Positions 50,534-59,286 of a stretch of 64,000 nt of DNA are shown here, piece by piece (the first letter of the stretch is position 1; the number at the start of each line of letters is the position of its first letter). The notes beneath the pieces are model-generated. The model did no database searches and was not told the origin of the DNA. It worked only from the letters and a program-made list of their open reading frames with translations. The translations under genes and the position numbers were made by a program. Source of the DNA: Rhodanobacter sp. C01 (lineage in GTDB: Bacteria; Pseudomonadota; Gammaproteobacteria; Xanthomonadales; Rhodanobacteraceae); assembly GCF_002001045.1 (NCBI RefSeq), contig NZ_MUNR01000012.1, positions 434,001 through 498,000 on the forward strand, read 5' to 3'.

Positions 50534-52441
50534 TCAGACCACACGGGGCTGACGAAGTGCGCCCTGCTGCACCAAGGCGCAGACAGTACGCACCTCGCCA
50601 TCCATCGCACGATCGCGGTGCATGAAGCTGATGTGCTTGCGCAGGATCGCGTGCGCATCGCGCACGCTGGCGCCGGCATGAAAATCTTCGGCGTTGGCCA
50701 ACGCAGAGGCGAGTTGCTGCACCTCGGCGACAAATTGCGCGTAGTGCGGCTGATCCTCACGCGGTGCGTTGCTGATCTTCGCGGCCAGCGCCTGCCAGCC
50801 ACCGCGACTAGCCAGCCGGCGCGCAGCATTCAACATTGCCTGGCGGTAATCCAGCGCCTGTGCTGCGGTGTATAGCTCCAGCGCCAGCACGTGACTGAGA
50901 TCCTCGGTCATCTCCAGCACGTGGCGCGCTTCGTTCGCGCCCATCGACACGTGATCCTCGGCATTCGCACTTGTTGGCACCGAATACACGCTGGCTGGAT
51001 GTGCGCGGGTAGCGAGATCGTTGACCAGCGCCGCGGCGGTGTACTGCACGATCATGAAACCGGAATCGGTACCGTCCTCGTTGCCGGTGAGGAACGCCGG
51101 CAGACCATCATTGGTGGCCGAATCGACCAGCTTGTTGAGCCGCCGCTCGGAGATCGAGGCCAGCACCGGGATCGCCGCCTTCACGTAACTCATCGCCAGC
51201 GCCAGCGGCATGCCGTGGAAGTGACCGGCCGAGATCACCTGCTCCTCGATGAACTGCGCGCCCTCGTTGTCCGGGAAGATCAGCGGATTGTCGGTGACCG
51301 AGTTCAGTTCGATATCGAACACCCGGCACGCCTGTGCCCAGGCATCGCGCACCGCACCGTGCACCTGCGGCATGCAGCGCAGGCTGTAGGCGTCCTGCGG
51401 CTGATGCTTCTTGCCGCCCTTGAATGGCAGAAAGCGGCTGTAGAACGCCTCGCGGCCGTGCCGCTGGTTGGCCGGCACCCAGTCCCAGCTGATGTCGAAA
51501 CTGAGCGCCTGATCGTCCGGTTCGCTCCACGCCTCGGCACTCCACGACTTGAAGCGCGGCACCAGGTGATACGGAATATCGACCAGGGTGGAGCCAGCCA
51601 GCAGTCCGCGCACACGCGCGGCCGTTTCGACCTGCCCCGGATGCGGACGCAACGCATGTACTTCGGGGCGCAAGGCGCCGCTGCGGCCGGCGAACGCGTC
51701 CAGTGTCATCGACGCGGCCAGGTCGGCGGTATCCAGCAATTGCTCCAGCGTATCCAGTGCCAGCACGCCCGTCGCCAGCATCTGCGCGGTGCCGTTGTTG
51801 AGCGCCAGACCTTCCTTGAATGACAGGCGGATCGGCGTGAGGCCGGCGCGCTGCAGCGCTTCCGCACCCGACACCCGCTCGCCCTGATAAAACGCCTCGC
51901 CACCACCCAGCAGCACGATCGCCAGATGCGACAGCGGCGCCAGATCGCCACTGGCGCCAACCGAGCCCTTCTCCGGCACCACCGGCACCACGCCGGCATT
52001 GAGCATCGCGGTCAGGGCCTCAAGCGTGCTCACGCGAATGCCCGAGTGACCACGCATCAACGTGTTGATGCGGATCAGCAGCATCGCCCGCACCACGTCT
52101 TCGCCAAACGGCTTGCCCACGCACACCGCATGGGTGGTGATCAGGTTGTGCTGCAGTTCTTCCAGCAGCGTACCCTCAGGCTTGTGCGGATTGCCTCCCG
52201 GCAATTCGTCGCGCAGACGATGCGCACCGAGCAGCTTGTCGGCATTGCTGCCGAAACCGGTGGTGACACCATAGGTCGGCTCGCCACAGCTGACTTTCTC
52301 GGCAAGAAAATCCGCGGCACGCTGCACGCGCTTGAGTCCTGCCGGATCCAGTGAAACATTGACTGCATTGCGTGCCACCGACACCAGCTGGGTGCGGGTG
52401 AGGCTGTTGCCGTCGAGAACGATGGTGTCGAATTTGCTCAC
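50534..52441 (-). CDS. HAL/PAL-type aromatic amino acid ammonia-lyase
   Basis: MIO-dependent ammonia-lyase. The MIO triad Ala-Ser-Gly is in VGASGDLAPLSH (residues 163-165), catalytic Tyr57 is in TYGVTTGFG, and YSLRCMPQVHGA and SVPTSANAEDHVSM are conserved. At the selectivity site it has Thr103-His104 (LITTHA), nearer to HutH (Ser-His) than to TAL (His-Leu). At 635 residues it is over 120 longer than HutH, with about 50 extra residues before YSLRC and an extended C-terminus. No hutU/hutI genes are nearby. A GTG start with GAGGCAG upstream is used. Confidence 0.85.
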   Translation of the reverse strand: MSKFDTIVLDGNSLTRTQLVSVARNAVNVSLDPAGLKRVQRAADFLAEKVSCGEPTYGVTTGFGSNADKLLGAHRLRDELPGGNPHKPEGTLLEELQHNLITTHAVCVGKPFGEDVVRAMLLIRINTLMRGHSGIRVSTLEALTAMLNAGVVPVVPEKGSVGASGDLAPLSHLAIVLLGGGEAFYQGERVSGAEALQRAGLTPIRLSFKEGLALNNGTAQMLATGVLALDTLEQLLDTADLAASMTLDAFAGRSGALRPEVHALRPHPGQVETAARVRGLLAGSTLVDIPYHLVPRFKSWSAEAWSEPDDQALSFDISWDWVPANQRHGREAFYSRFLPFKGGKKHQPQDAYSLRCMPQVHGAVRDAWAQACRVFDIELNSVTDNPLIFPDNEGAQFIEEQVISAGHFHGMPLALAMSYVKAAIPVLASISERRLNKLVDSATNDGLPAFLTGNEDGTDSGFMIVQYTAAALVNDLATRAHPASVYSVPTSANAEDHVSMGANEARHVLEMTEDLSHVLALELYTAAQALDYRQAMLNAARRLASRGGWQALAAKISNAPREDQPHYAQFVAEVQQLASALANAEDFHAGASVRDAHAILRKHISFMHRDRAMDGEVRTVCALVQQGALRQPRVV

Positions 52442-52499
52442 TGCTGCCTCACTGAAGAATTACGTCGCCCATTTCCTAATCGCCTGACCGCGAGGGCAT

Positions 52500-53915
52500 T
52501 CAGCCCATCGCGGCGGCCTGCTCCAGCTCCACCCGCAAGGTCTTGATCAATTCGCTGCGCGCGACCTCGAACTGATCCTCGCGGCGCAGGTCCTTCACCG
52601 TCACCACGCCCTTGGCGATCTCGTCTTCACCCAGCACGATCACGAAGCGGATCCCGGCGCGGTCGGCATACTTGAACTGCTTGCCGAGCTTGCTGCCCTC
52701 CAGCACCACCTCAGTGGCGATGCCGGCAACGCGCAATTCGCCGGCCAGCGCGAGATAGGCCGGCAGCTGTGCCGCATCCATCTGAGTCACCAGCACATCG
52801 ACCGTGCTGGTCGCCGTGTTGATCAGGCCGGCATCACGCAACTGCCAGTACAGGCGGGTGAGGCCGATCGAGATACCGACGCCGGGCAGCTGCGACTTGG
52901 TGTACTGGCTGGCCAGGTTTTCGTAACGGCCGCCGGAGCAGATCGAGCCGATCTGCGGATGATCGTTCAGCGTGGTCTCGTAGACCGTGCCGGTGTAGTA
53001 GTCGAGGCCGCGTGCGATCGACAGGTTCAGCGCGTAATGAGTTTCAGGCACGCCGAACGCGTGGATCAGGCCCAGCACTTCCTTCAACTCGTGGCGGCCC
53101 TGCTCCATCGCCTCGGGGCCGACGCCCAGCGCATCGAGCTTGTCGAAAGCATCCTGTAGCGAATTCGAACGGATCTGCACGAAGTCGAGGATCTTACGGA
53201 TAGCGTCTTCCGACACCTGACTACCGTGTTCGAACCTGCTATCCAGTGACAGTTGCAAACGGAGTTTTTCCTTCACCCCATCCGCACCGATCTTGTCGAT
53301 CTTATCCACCTCGCGCAGCACCAGCATCTGCTGCTCGCCGTCGACGATGCCGAGGCTTTCGAAATAGCCGCGCATCAGCTTGCGGTTGTTGAGCTGGATG
53401 GTGAACGCGCCGATGTTCAGTTCGCGGAACACGCTGTAGATCACCGCCGGAATCTCGGCGTCGTAACGCACCGACAGCGCATCCTTGCCGATCACGTCGA
53501 TGTCGCACTGGTAGAACTCGCGGAAGCGACCGCGCTGGGCGCGCTCGCCGCGGTACACCTTCTGCATCTGGTAACGGCGGAACGGGAAGCTCAGGTCGCG
53601 CTCGTGTTCGGCGACATAGCGCGCCAGCGGCACGGTGAGATCGAAGCGCAACGCCAGTTCGGGCATGCCTTCGTCGTCCTTGGCGGCTGCATTCAATGCG
53701 CCGGTGGATTGCACGAAATACACCTGCCGCTCGGTCTCGCCGCCGGTCTTGGTCAGCAGCACGTCGGAGTATTCGATCACCGGCGTCTCGATCGGCAGGA
53801 AACCGAAGCGCTCGTAATTGCGACGGATCACGTCGAGCATGCGCTGGAACGCGATCTGGTCGAGCGGCAGCAGCTCGAGCACGCCGGGCATGGTGCGGGC
53901 CGGGGTAAGCGCCAT
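52500..53915 (-). CDS. hisS: Histidyl-tRNA synthetase
   Basis: Class II aminoacyl-tRNA synthetase. ATG giving [17 protein letters not shown]; 471 residues, longer than E. coli HisS (424). Motif 2 region [20 protein letters not shown] followed by [14 protein letters not shown], and [13 protein letters not shown], resemble the eukaryote/archaeal-like HisRS lineage seen in some bacteria. The anticodon-binding domain is C-terminal. The gene ends 59 nt before the lyase start and is followed upstream by tRNA-Pro on the other strand. Confidence 0.95.
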   Translation of the reverse strand: MALTPARTMPGVLELLPLDQIAFQRMLDVIRRNYERFGFLPIETPVIEYSDVLLTKTGGETERQVYFVQSTGALNAAAKDDEGMPELALRFDLTVPLARYVAEHERDLSFPFRRYQMQKVYRGERAQRGRFREFYQCDIDVIGKDALSVRYDAEIPAVIYSVFRELNIGAFTIQLNNRKLMRGYFESLGIVDGEQQMLVLREVDKIDKIGADGVKEKLRLQLSLDSRFEHGSQVSEDAIRKILDFVQIRSNSLQDAFDKLDALGVGPEAMEQGRHELKEVLGLIHAFGVPETHYALNLSIARGLDYYTGTVYETTLNDHPQIGSICSGGRYENLASQYTKSQLPGVGISIGLTRLYWQLRDAGLINTATSTVDVLVTQMDAAQLPAYLALAGELRVAGIATEVVLEGSKLGKQFKYADRAGIRFVIVLGEDEIAKGVVTVKDLRREDQFEVARSELIKTLRVELEQAAAMG

Positions 53916-54082
53916 GGAATCCTCTACTGACGATGGGGAACATTCCGTCTGACCGCAGACCGCGCGACGGCAGCCGTCAAGATTAGCAGAACGCCATGCG
54001 GCTTCCGCAGCCGCGCCGGCAACAGGATGCATTGAAACTGTTGCCAAGCTCCCGCCCGACGATTAAGATACGCGGCTTCCCA

Positions 54083-54160
<78 letters not shown>

Positions 54161-54189
54161 GTAAGACCTTGAATTTCAAGGATAAAACA

Positions 54190-54213
54190 GCCGCCTAGCA
54201 GGGCGGCTTTTTT
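54190..54213 (+). terminator. Intrinsic terminator after tRNA-Pro (element side)
   Basis: GCCGCC and GGCGGC arms are followed by six T residues. It replaces the original host terminator, which remains past attR. Confidence 0.85.
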
Positions 54214-54225
54214 GTTGGCCGTTCG

Positions 54226-54248
54226 CCGTAACCGTCTCATAACCGGAA
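54226..54248 (+). repeat. 23-bp end repeat, left copy (candidate integrase arm site)
   Basis: CCGTAACCGTCTCATAACCG followed by GAA matches the right-end copy at 63662-63684 at 21 of 23 positions in the same orientation. Each copy holds two TAACCG units. Position near both att sites suggests integrase arm binding. Confidence 0.55.
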
Positions 54249-54420
54249 TTCACGGAAATCGAAGGCCATTGAGCAGCGCGTTTCGCCACGCAGGCTAGAG
54301 GGTTTCGACAGCGAGGGGCAACGGTAGGTACTGCCCTACCCGCGCGACCCGCTCCTGCACACGTCTGCACACCTTACCCGCAGGCACGTACACTCGTCTC
54401 GCCAACAGCGGGGGAGTGAC

Positions 54421-54909
54421 ATGGACTTGACTCAGGGAGTAACGCTCGGGATTGCCGTGGTCGGCGCCACACTCGGTGTCTTCAACGCTTACTGGATGAT
54501 CCGCAAGGATGTGGTGCGTTTGCGGGTGCTCAGTCGCGTCATGATCATTTCAACCGGGCAAGTGACCGTTTGCATCGAAGTTATAAACACCGGGTACATA
54601 CCTGTGACGATCACAGAAGTCGGTTACACCTCCGGTCGCTTCGCGAAGCAGAAGACGGTGATTACGAATGACTTCCTACGACGAACGCAGTTGCCCTACC
54701 GCCTTGAACCAAGGGCAGGCATGACCGTGACGGTCGAGCCGAGCGCACTAGACAACCCAGTGATGCATCACCTTGCGTACTGCCACGCGAAAACTGCGTG
54801 CGGCATCCTCGTCCGTAGGCGACTCAGCAGGAGCTGGCGGGGTGACGCAGCAAAGCGGCTTCGCGCCGCTGGACAGGCAATTCAGCAAATGTCCACCGAG
54901 CGCGGTTAG
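54421..54909 (+). CDS. Single-helix membrane protein, cargo gene, unknown function
   Basis: No family recognised. The 162-residue protein has one N-terminal membrane helix (VTLGIAVVGATLGVFNAYWMI), then a beta-rich middle (QVTVCIEVINTGYIPVTITEVGY) that resembles an immunoglobulin-like strand pattern, and a basic tail. The ATG has GGGGGAG upstream. First gene of the left-end cargo group, reading away from the tRNA; about 150 nt separate it from the lipoprotein gene. Confidence 0.7.
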   Translation: MDLTQGVTLGIAVVGATLGVFNAYWMIRKDVVRLRVLSRVMIISTGQVTVCIEVINTGYIPVTITEVGYTSGRFAKQKTVITNDFLRRTQLPYRLEPRAGMTVTVEPSALDNPVMHHLAYCHAKTACGILVRRRLSRSWRGDAAKRLRAAGQAIQQMSTERG

Positions 54910-55059
54910 GCACTCTCCGATCAGCACGACACGCTTCCGCACACGCCTGAAGGGGCTATACGCGCAACTCGTTAGATAGGCCCTGCCGGTCGAAGTGGCG
55001 CTCATACAACAATAAGTGAATACTTAACTAGGGAGCCAGCAATGGCAGGGGGAACAATC

Positions 55060-55413
55060 ATGAAGGTTCTTGTCGGCATCGCGCTCGCGTGTGCGCTCGC
55101 CGGATGTAGCACGTACCAAGCGCACAGTAACCTGCCGACGCCTTACGCGCCGACGAACGCCAGTCAAATTCAGATTCTCTACTCGCCGCCGCAGCGCACA
55201 TACACTTCCATCGGCATCGTTTCAGCGAACCGCTACAAGCCCGGCTGGACTGACCCCACGGTCAGCGACGCGATCCCCCAGTTACAAGCTGCCGGCGCGC
55301 AGATCGGCGCTGACGCGGTGATCGTTCGCAGTGATCGAAGCAACAACGACCGGCATGTTGTTGTTGAGGGAGAAGCGATCAAGTTCACAACTGAAACAAG
55401 CGCGCGGCAATAA
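55060..55413 (+). CDS. Small lipoprotein, cargo gene
   Basis: The ATG giving MKVLVGIALACALAGCSTYQ is chosen because a lipobox (LAGC) follows directly and AGGGGGAAC lies upstream; an ATG six codons earlier is possible. About 117 residues. The part IGIVSANRYKPGWTDP, then LQAAGAQIGADAVIVRSD, resembles small lipoproteins with a GADAVI-type core, but no exact family is claimed. The next gene starts 48 nt later. Confidence 0.7.
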   Translation: MKVLVGIALACALAGCSTYQAHSNLPTPYAPTNASQIQILYSPPQRTYTSIGIVSANRYKPGWTDPTVSDAIPQLQAAGAQIGADAVIVRSDRSNNDRHVVVEGEAIKFTTETSARQ

Positions 55414-55461
55414 ATCAAGAATCTCGCTCTTGTACCTTCATCTAGAAACCAAGGAGGGAAC

Positions 55462-56490
55462 ATGACAATTAACATTGCGCTTTGTACGTATGACGGCATA
55501 GTGCTTGGCTGCGACAGCCTTTCAAGCATAACGGAGACTGCATTTTTGCCCTACCGCAATGGGAATACTTCATTTGTACTGGATAAAGAAGGAAACCCGG
55601 TAGCTGATGAGGATGGAAATCTACTACTCAAATTCAACATTAACGACACCAGACAGATGGCAACCACAGTGTTTGGCGGCGTTAGCAAGATGTTTTGTCT
55701 TTACCAAGATGAGGACACGACAGTTGCAGCTGTAACCGCGGGGTTAGCCATTGTTGGAGGCGTCACAATCGCTGAGCAAGCAAAGCGATTTCGGCGAAAA
55801 GTGAGTGCCGATAAAAGGACCTTCAACAAGGTTGAAGACGTAGCCAATGAGTTCAAGGACTTCATGTATGAGCTCTGGCATGAAGACTATAAAAAGTCTG
55901 GGATACCCGATATTCAGTATTTCAGTACAGTCCAATTCATTGTCGCTGGCTACGGGCGGGATGATGTGTATGGGAGAGTTTTTCGCATAAATTGCTCAGA
56001 CAATTCTTTGGTGGAGCAATTTACTGAAGACGACCACACCGGAGTTTGCTGGGGTGGGACTGCAGATTACGCGGAGCGTCTATTACGAGGTTCAGATGGA
56101 TTGTTGCAGTACAAAGTCAATCGAGAGCTTGTGAAGGCAATGAAGCAACAGCGCGAAAGTACAATCAACGACCTTTCCGAAGCCATAACAGCTGCAGGTG
56201 TAGTGTTGCCGAGCGGGCTAGATGTTCAGGTTCGTGAAGAACAACTTCCCACCCTTCCGTGGGATTCAGTCACTGCTGACGTTGACTATGGGAACCTGTC
56301 TACACAATACGCGATAGACTTCGTGGAGCTACTTGTCAACATTCAATCCGGCATGCAACGCTTCGCACGTGGCATTCCTGTCGTCGGTGGTCGTACGCAC
56401 ATCGGAGTACTCAAGCGCGGCGAGCGCTTTGAGATGCTGAACGAACCCAAGCTCCAGCACAAACATACGGGGTATGCAGATGAATTCTAA
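55462..56490 (+). CDS. Proteasome-type Ntn-hydrolase-like protein, cargo gene
   Basis: 342 residues. Removing Met1 would expose Thr as N-terminal nucleophile. The first strand pair TINIALCTYDGIVLGCDS puts Asp at mature position 17, matching proteasome beta subunits. Then an insert of about 40 residues leads to VSKMFCL, where Lys76 may match catalytic Lys33, and VAAVTAGLAIVGG and FIVAGYGRDDVYGRVFRI match later core strands. It is much longer than HslV. A strong AAGGAGG site precedes the ATG. Base composition is clearly lower in GC than the host. Function unknown; protease activity is inferred from fold only. Confidence 0.6.
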   Translation: MTINIALCTYDGIVLGCDSLSSITETAFLPYRNGNTSFVLDKEGNPVADEDGNLLLKFNINDTRQMATTVFGGVSKMFCLYQDEDTTVAAVTAGLAIVGGVTIAEQAKRFRRKVSADKRTFNKVEDVANEFKDFMYELWHEDYKKSGIPDIQYFSTVQFIVAGYGRDDVYGRVFRINCSDNSLVEQFTEDDHTGVCWGGTADYAERLLRGSDGLLQYKVNRELVKAMKQQRESTINDLSEAITAAGVVLPSGLDVQVREEQLPTLPWDSVTADVDYGNLSTQYAIDFVELLVNIQSGMQRFARGIPVVGGRTHIGVLKRGERFEMLNEPKLQHKHTGYADEF

Positions 56491-56689
56491 TCAGTATCTG
56501 AATTCGGGCAAAGCCACCTTTGCGGGCGGAGTTGTGCGCTCTCCTCGTGCCTCGGAGCGCAGCGGCGCGGTGGCAACTAAGGGTTCGACTACCTCTTCAC
56601 CCGTGAAGGTCAAAACCTACTCGGTCACCGTCAAAGACGGCTCGTTGAAGATCGACCAGAAGCCGCGAAAGGTTCCAGGTCAGGAGTAG
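56474..56689 (+). CDS. 71-residue basic, probably disordered protein, cargo gene
   Basis: Overlaps the end of the Ntn-hydrolase-like gene by 17 nt, so the two are probably translated together. The sequence is rich in Ser, Thr, Lys and Gly (RSPRASERSGAVATKGSTTS) with a short beta-like stretch (KVKTYSVTVKDGSLKID) and ends KPRKVPGQE. No family recognised. A second ATG two codons later is possible. It may be a partner or substrate of the upstream protein; that is inference. Confidence 0.6.
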   Translation: MQMNSNQYLNSGKATFAGGVVRSPRASERSGAVATKGSTTSSPVKVKTYSVTVKDGSLKIDQKPRKVPGQE

Positions 56690-56759
56690 ATTTCGTCCCC
56701 ACGAGTTCGATTCGACTAGGTATAGGACGCTGGAATGGCTCGACATGAGCTGTGCAAGG

Positions 56760-57323
56760 CTATCCAGCCTTGCTCATATTCCGCATCCACTGCCACTTTT
56801 CGGCAGGCTCAATCCGCAAAGGGTGAGGTTCTGGCTCGGCAATGACGCGCTTCTCTGCCGGCAGCAACAGCTTGTGACGTTTGAGGTAAGCGCGTTGCGT
56901 TTCGAACTCGGGCGGGTTGTCAGGATCGCCGAACCAAGCTGGGATTCCGTAGTGGTGTGCCGGCGCATAGTTCAGCACTTCGTGCAGCGGCTGGCCTTCG
57001 CCGCATAGCAGTCGGCGTAGTTCGATCAAGCGCGAAGCCATAACGGTGCGCGACCAGCGCCCCAAGTCTTCCGGCGCGAGGCGTGGCGCGTCATACCGCC
57101 ACCACATCGACGGGCGGGTGCCAGGCTTGGTCTTCATCCAATCTGCAAGGATCGTCTTGCGATGTTCTTGCCAGTACGGAAGCAACGCGTTGTAGTGCTC
57201 GCGATCCAACCATACAAAGCGGTTCGCATCGTCGGGCGGAAGCATGTCGTTGAGCATGGCCCAGCGCGTCGGGTCGATACCTTCACGGCGGGCGCGAGTG
57301 CGGAAGCGTCGATTGGTAGGCAT
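56760..57323 (-). CDS. Phage-associated protein, unknown function
   Basis: No family assigned with certainty. The 187-residue protein is Trp/Arg/Pro-rich (KPGTRPSMWWRYDAPRLAPEDL, ETQRAYLKRHKLLLPAEKR) and typical of unnamed proteins beside phage terminase genes. It starts 3 nt after the small terminase stop, so it belongs to the packaging group. No Walker or nuclease motif of a large terminase is present. Confidence 0.7.
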   Translation of the reverse strand: MPTNRRFRTRARREGIDPTRWAMLNDMLPPDDANRFVWLDREHYNALLPYWQEHRKTILADWMKTKPGTRPSMWWRYDAPRLAPEDLGRWSRTVMASRLIELRRLLCGEGQPLHEVLNYAPAHHYGIPAWFGDPDNPPEFETQRAYLKRHKLLLPAEKRVIAEPEPHPLRIEPAEKWQWMRNMSKAG

Positions 57324-57326
57324 GGT

Positions 57327-57665
57327 TCAACTTCCTGCCGGGCGACCGGGCCGATCATGGAGCGGCTCCACGTCCAGATTCAGCGCCTTCAATGCCGCCA
57401 GCATTTGCGAACGGGCATCGCGTTCGGCGGGCAAAAGTGGATGCGCCTTGCGCTGACCGAAGCGGTCTAGAACTGTCACGCCATCGCGCTTGATGGCGGA
57501 CTGCGCAAGGCGCATCCGGTCGAACGCTTCAAGCCCGGTTTGCAACAACAACAAGCCGGCGTCGTCCTCAATCGAATATTCGGACACCAGACGTTTCCAC
57601 CATGATCCCGCTTCCTTCGACAGCTCTTTCGGCGGGGTTTGCGATGCGGTTCGGGCTTTGGTCAT
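57327..57665 (-). CDS. Phage terminase small subunit, P27 family
   Basis: DNA-recognition subunit for packaging. The 112-residue protein has TPPKELSKEAGSWWKRLVSEY, LLLQTGLEAFDRMRLAQ and PLLPAERDARSQMLAALKALNLDVEPL, the P27 pattern. No large subunit is found in the element, which fits a satellite that redirects a helper's motor. The upstream 107 nt hold no gene but an AT-rich patch. Confidence 0.8.
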   Translation of the reverse strand: MTKARTASQTPPKELSKEAGSWWKRLVSEYSIEDDAGLLLLQTGLEAFDRMRLAQSAIKRDGVTVLDRFGQRKAHPLLPAERDARSQMLAALKALNLDVEPLHDRPGRPAGS

Positions 57666-57772
57666 GGATAGATTTTTTGAAAGGCAACCTTGATTACATG
57701 ATTAAAAAATGGACTGAGCGTTTTCCAGCGCAACAGCGCAGGTCATGCGCCACTCCCCCCGGTCGGTGTCGT

Positions 57773-58033
57773 TCAATGAATCCGCTGCGACGCGGGCACT
57801 TCGTTGATCGGAGCGCGAATGCGCATGCCGGATGCTGGCTGCTCGGTGTCGTCCATCACCAAGTCAGTGAGGCAAACAACCTCAAGCATCTTGACGCCAT
57901 TGACCTCGATGATGTGGACGTCCAGTGGAATGATGTCGGCATCGCTGGCGTGTTTGATCTCAGCGACCTGCGCCTTGATCTCGCTCCATGTATGGGGATA
58001 GTCGCGCTGTGCGGCGTTGAAGCTCAGGTTCAT
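57773..58033 (-). CDS. Small hypothetical protein of the capsid gene group
   Basis: 86 residues, not recognised. It starts MNLSFNAAQRDYPHTWSEIK and contains a beta-rich middle (VHIIEVNGVKMLEVVCLTD). It overlaps the preceding 52-residue gene as ATGA, indicating one transcript with the capsid gene. Confidence 0.6.
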   Translation of the reverse strand: MNLSFNAAQRDYPHTWSEIKAQVAEIKHASDADIIPLDVHIIEVNGVKMLEVVCLTDLVMDDTEQPASGMRIRAPINEVPASQRIH

Positions 58034-58188
58034 GCGTGTTCTCCTTTTTCCAGTTCCTTGATGCGCTGGTTGAGTTCCTTGACATGCCGCAGCACGAGCG
58101 CGATGAACTGCGTAAGGTCGCCGCGTGTTGCTGGCGTGTTGCGTTCAGCGTTGGTCATCTCGGCATACATCTTGTCGAAGCGGTTCAT
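58030..58188 (-). CDS. 52-residue hypothetical protein
   Basis: A short frame beginning MNRFDKMYAEMTNAERNTPA and ending in a charged helix LNQRIKELEKGEHA. Its ATG shares one base with the capsid gene stop (TGATG) and its own stop overlaps the next gene (ATGA), which supports it as real. A short coiled coil is likely; function unknown. Confidence 0.6.
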   Translation of the reverse strand: MNRFDKMYAEMTNAERNTPATRGDLTQFIALVLRHVKELNQRIKELEKGEHA

Positions 58189-59186
58189 CAGTAGTCAGCT
58201 CCAGTGATGACCGCGACACCGCCGATGCGCTGGTTCTCCCAGTTCGCACGGATGACCGCCTTCAGCGCCACGGTGTTCGTCTGGAACATCGACACCATGG
58301 TGGCTGGCGAACCCGGTTCATCACTCATCGCGAGAGAAGTTTGGTCGGACTGACTCAGCTCGATGGCGTCCATCGCAACCGCGATGCCGCTCGAGTCCAC
58401 GAGAGCAATTTGACCGCCTGCCGTATCGTGCGGGGAATAGCGGCTCACCAGCAGGGGGATACCAAGGATTGAGCCACCTCTCGGCGATGCGTCTTGAAAA
58501 AGGAAGCTGCCGTTGGCACCACGCACCATTGCCAGTCCGGTAGCCGTGTCGGGATCTGTAATCAAGTAACTGGTGGACATGTCGCCTGCAAAAGCAGATA
58601 CCAACGCTTTCAAGTCGGCAGCCGCGTCGCTGGTCGCGGCAATTGTCGGTGCGCCGTGCGTGACCGATGCAGGGATGGTGTCTGAACCGGCATTGGCTGG
58701 ATCGAGAAGTGCTTGATCAATGGCACCTGCGCAGCCTGTCTCCAAATCGAATTGGAGGCCAGCTTCCACAGCGGGCGATTCTGCACGCAATGCTTCATCT
58801 GTGACCGCGATCAGCGCCACGACCTTTTTAGCAGTGAGAGTGCTGCCAGCAAGTACAGCTTTGAGCATCGGCGCTGGGGAGGACTCTGCGACCCACCAGC
58901 CGATAACACCATTCGTGCGTGCCAACATCCGCTTGTTGAAGGCGGCTGGGCGAGTGACCAAGCCGCCTAGCACGGATTTTTCGCGCACTGCGTTGAGATA
59001 CTCCACCATTTCCGGGCCGAGGTCACCGGTCGTGATTGCTGCGACAGCGGCTTTGGAGATAGCGAAGCCGTCAGGCCATCGTGCCGCCGCAAAAGTGTTC
59101 GTGAGTTCAGGCGAACCACTGCCGCCCCACTGAGCAAGTTTCAACCTGATATAGGAGCGGCCTTTTTGAACAGCGGAAATGGACAT
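58188..59186 (-). CDS. HK97-type phage major capsid protein
   Basis: 332 residues. The segments ISKAAVAAITTGDLGPEMVEYL, GGLVTRPAAFNKRML, WWVAESSPAP, LIAVTDEALRAESPAVE and ILGIPLLVSRYSP follow the HK97-fold capsid pattern. The ATG giving MSISAVQKGRSYIRLK is chosen over a start 24 codons upstream. No long delta/scaffold domain or neighbouring protease gene is present. Small-capsid use of its own shell would fit a capsid-encoding satellite. Confidence 0.8.
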   Translation of the reverse strand: MSISAVQKGRSYIRLKLAQWGGSGSPELTNTFAAARWPDGFAISKAAVAAITTGDLGPEMVEYLNAVREKSVLGGLVTRPAAFNKRMLARTNGVIGWWVAESSPAPMLKAVLAGSTLTAKKVVALIAVTDEALRAESPAVEAGLQFDLETGCAGAIDQALLDPANAGSDTIPASVTHGAPTIAATSDAAADLKALVSAFAGDMSTSYLITDPDTATGLAMVRGANGSFLFQDASPRGGSILGIPLLVSRYSPHDTAGGQIALVDSSGIAVAMDAIELSQSDQTSLAMSDEPGSPATMVSMFQTNTVALKAVIRANWENQRIGGVAVITGADY

Positions 59187-59286
59187 GACGTTTTTGCCTC
59201 GATGAATGGATCGGATACACGTCGAGATTGCGCTAGCGTCTTGATCAAACATGATCAACGGTGATCAAACATGTACATCCGGTGTT

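Noticed and set aside
56474-56689. Calling the small cargo protein a Pup-type tag
   Set aside because: It is basic, lacks the GG(Q/E) end exactly, and no PafA/Dop or Mpa-type gene is near. Kept only as an open partner hypothesis.
56760-57323. Large terminase subunit
   Set aside because: Only 187 residues, with no Walker A/B or nuclease motif.
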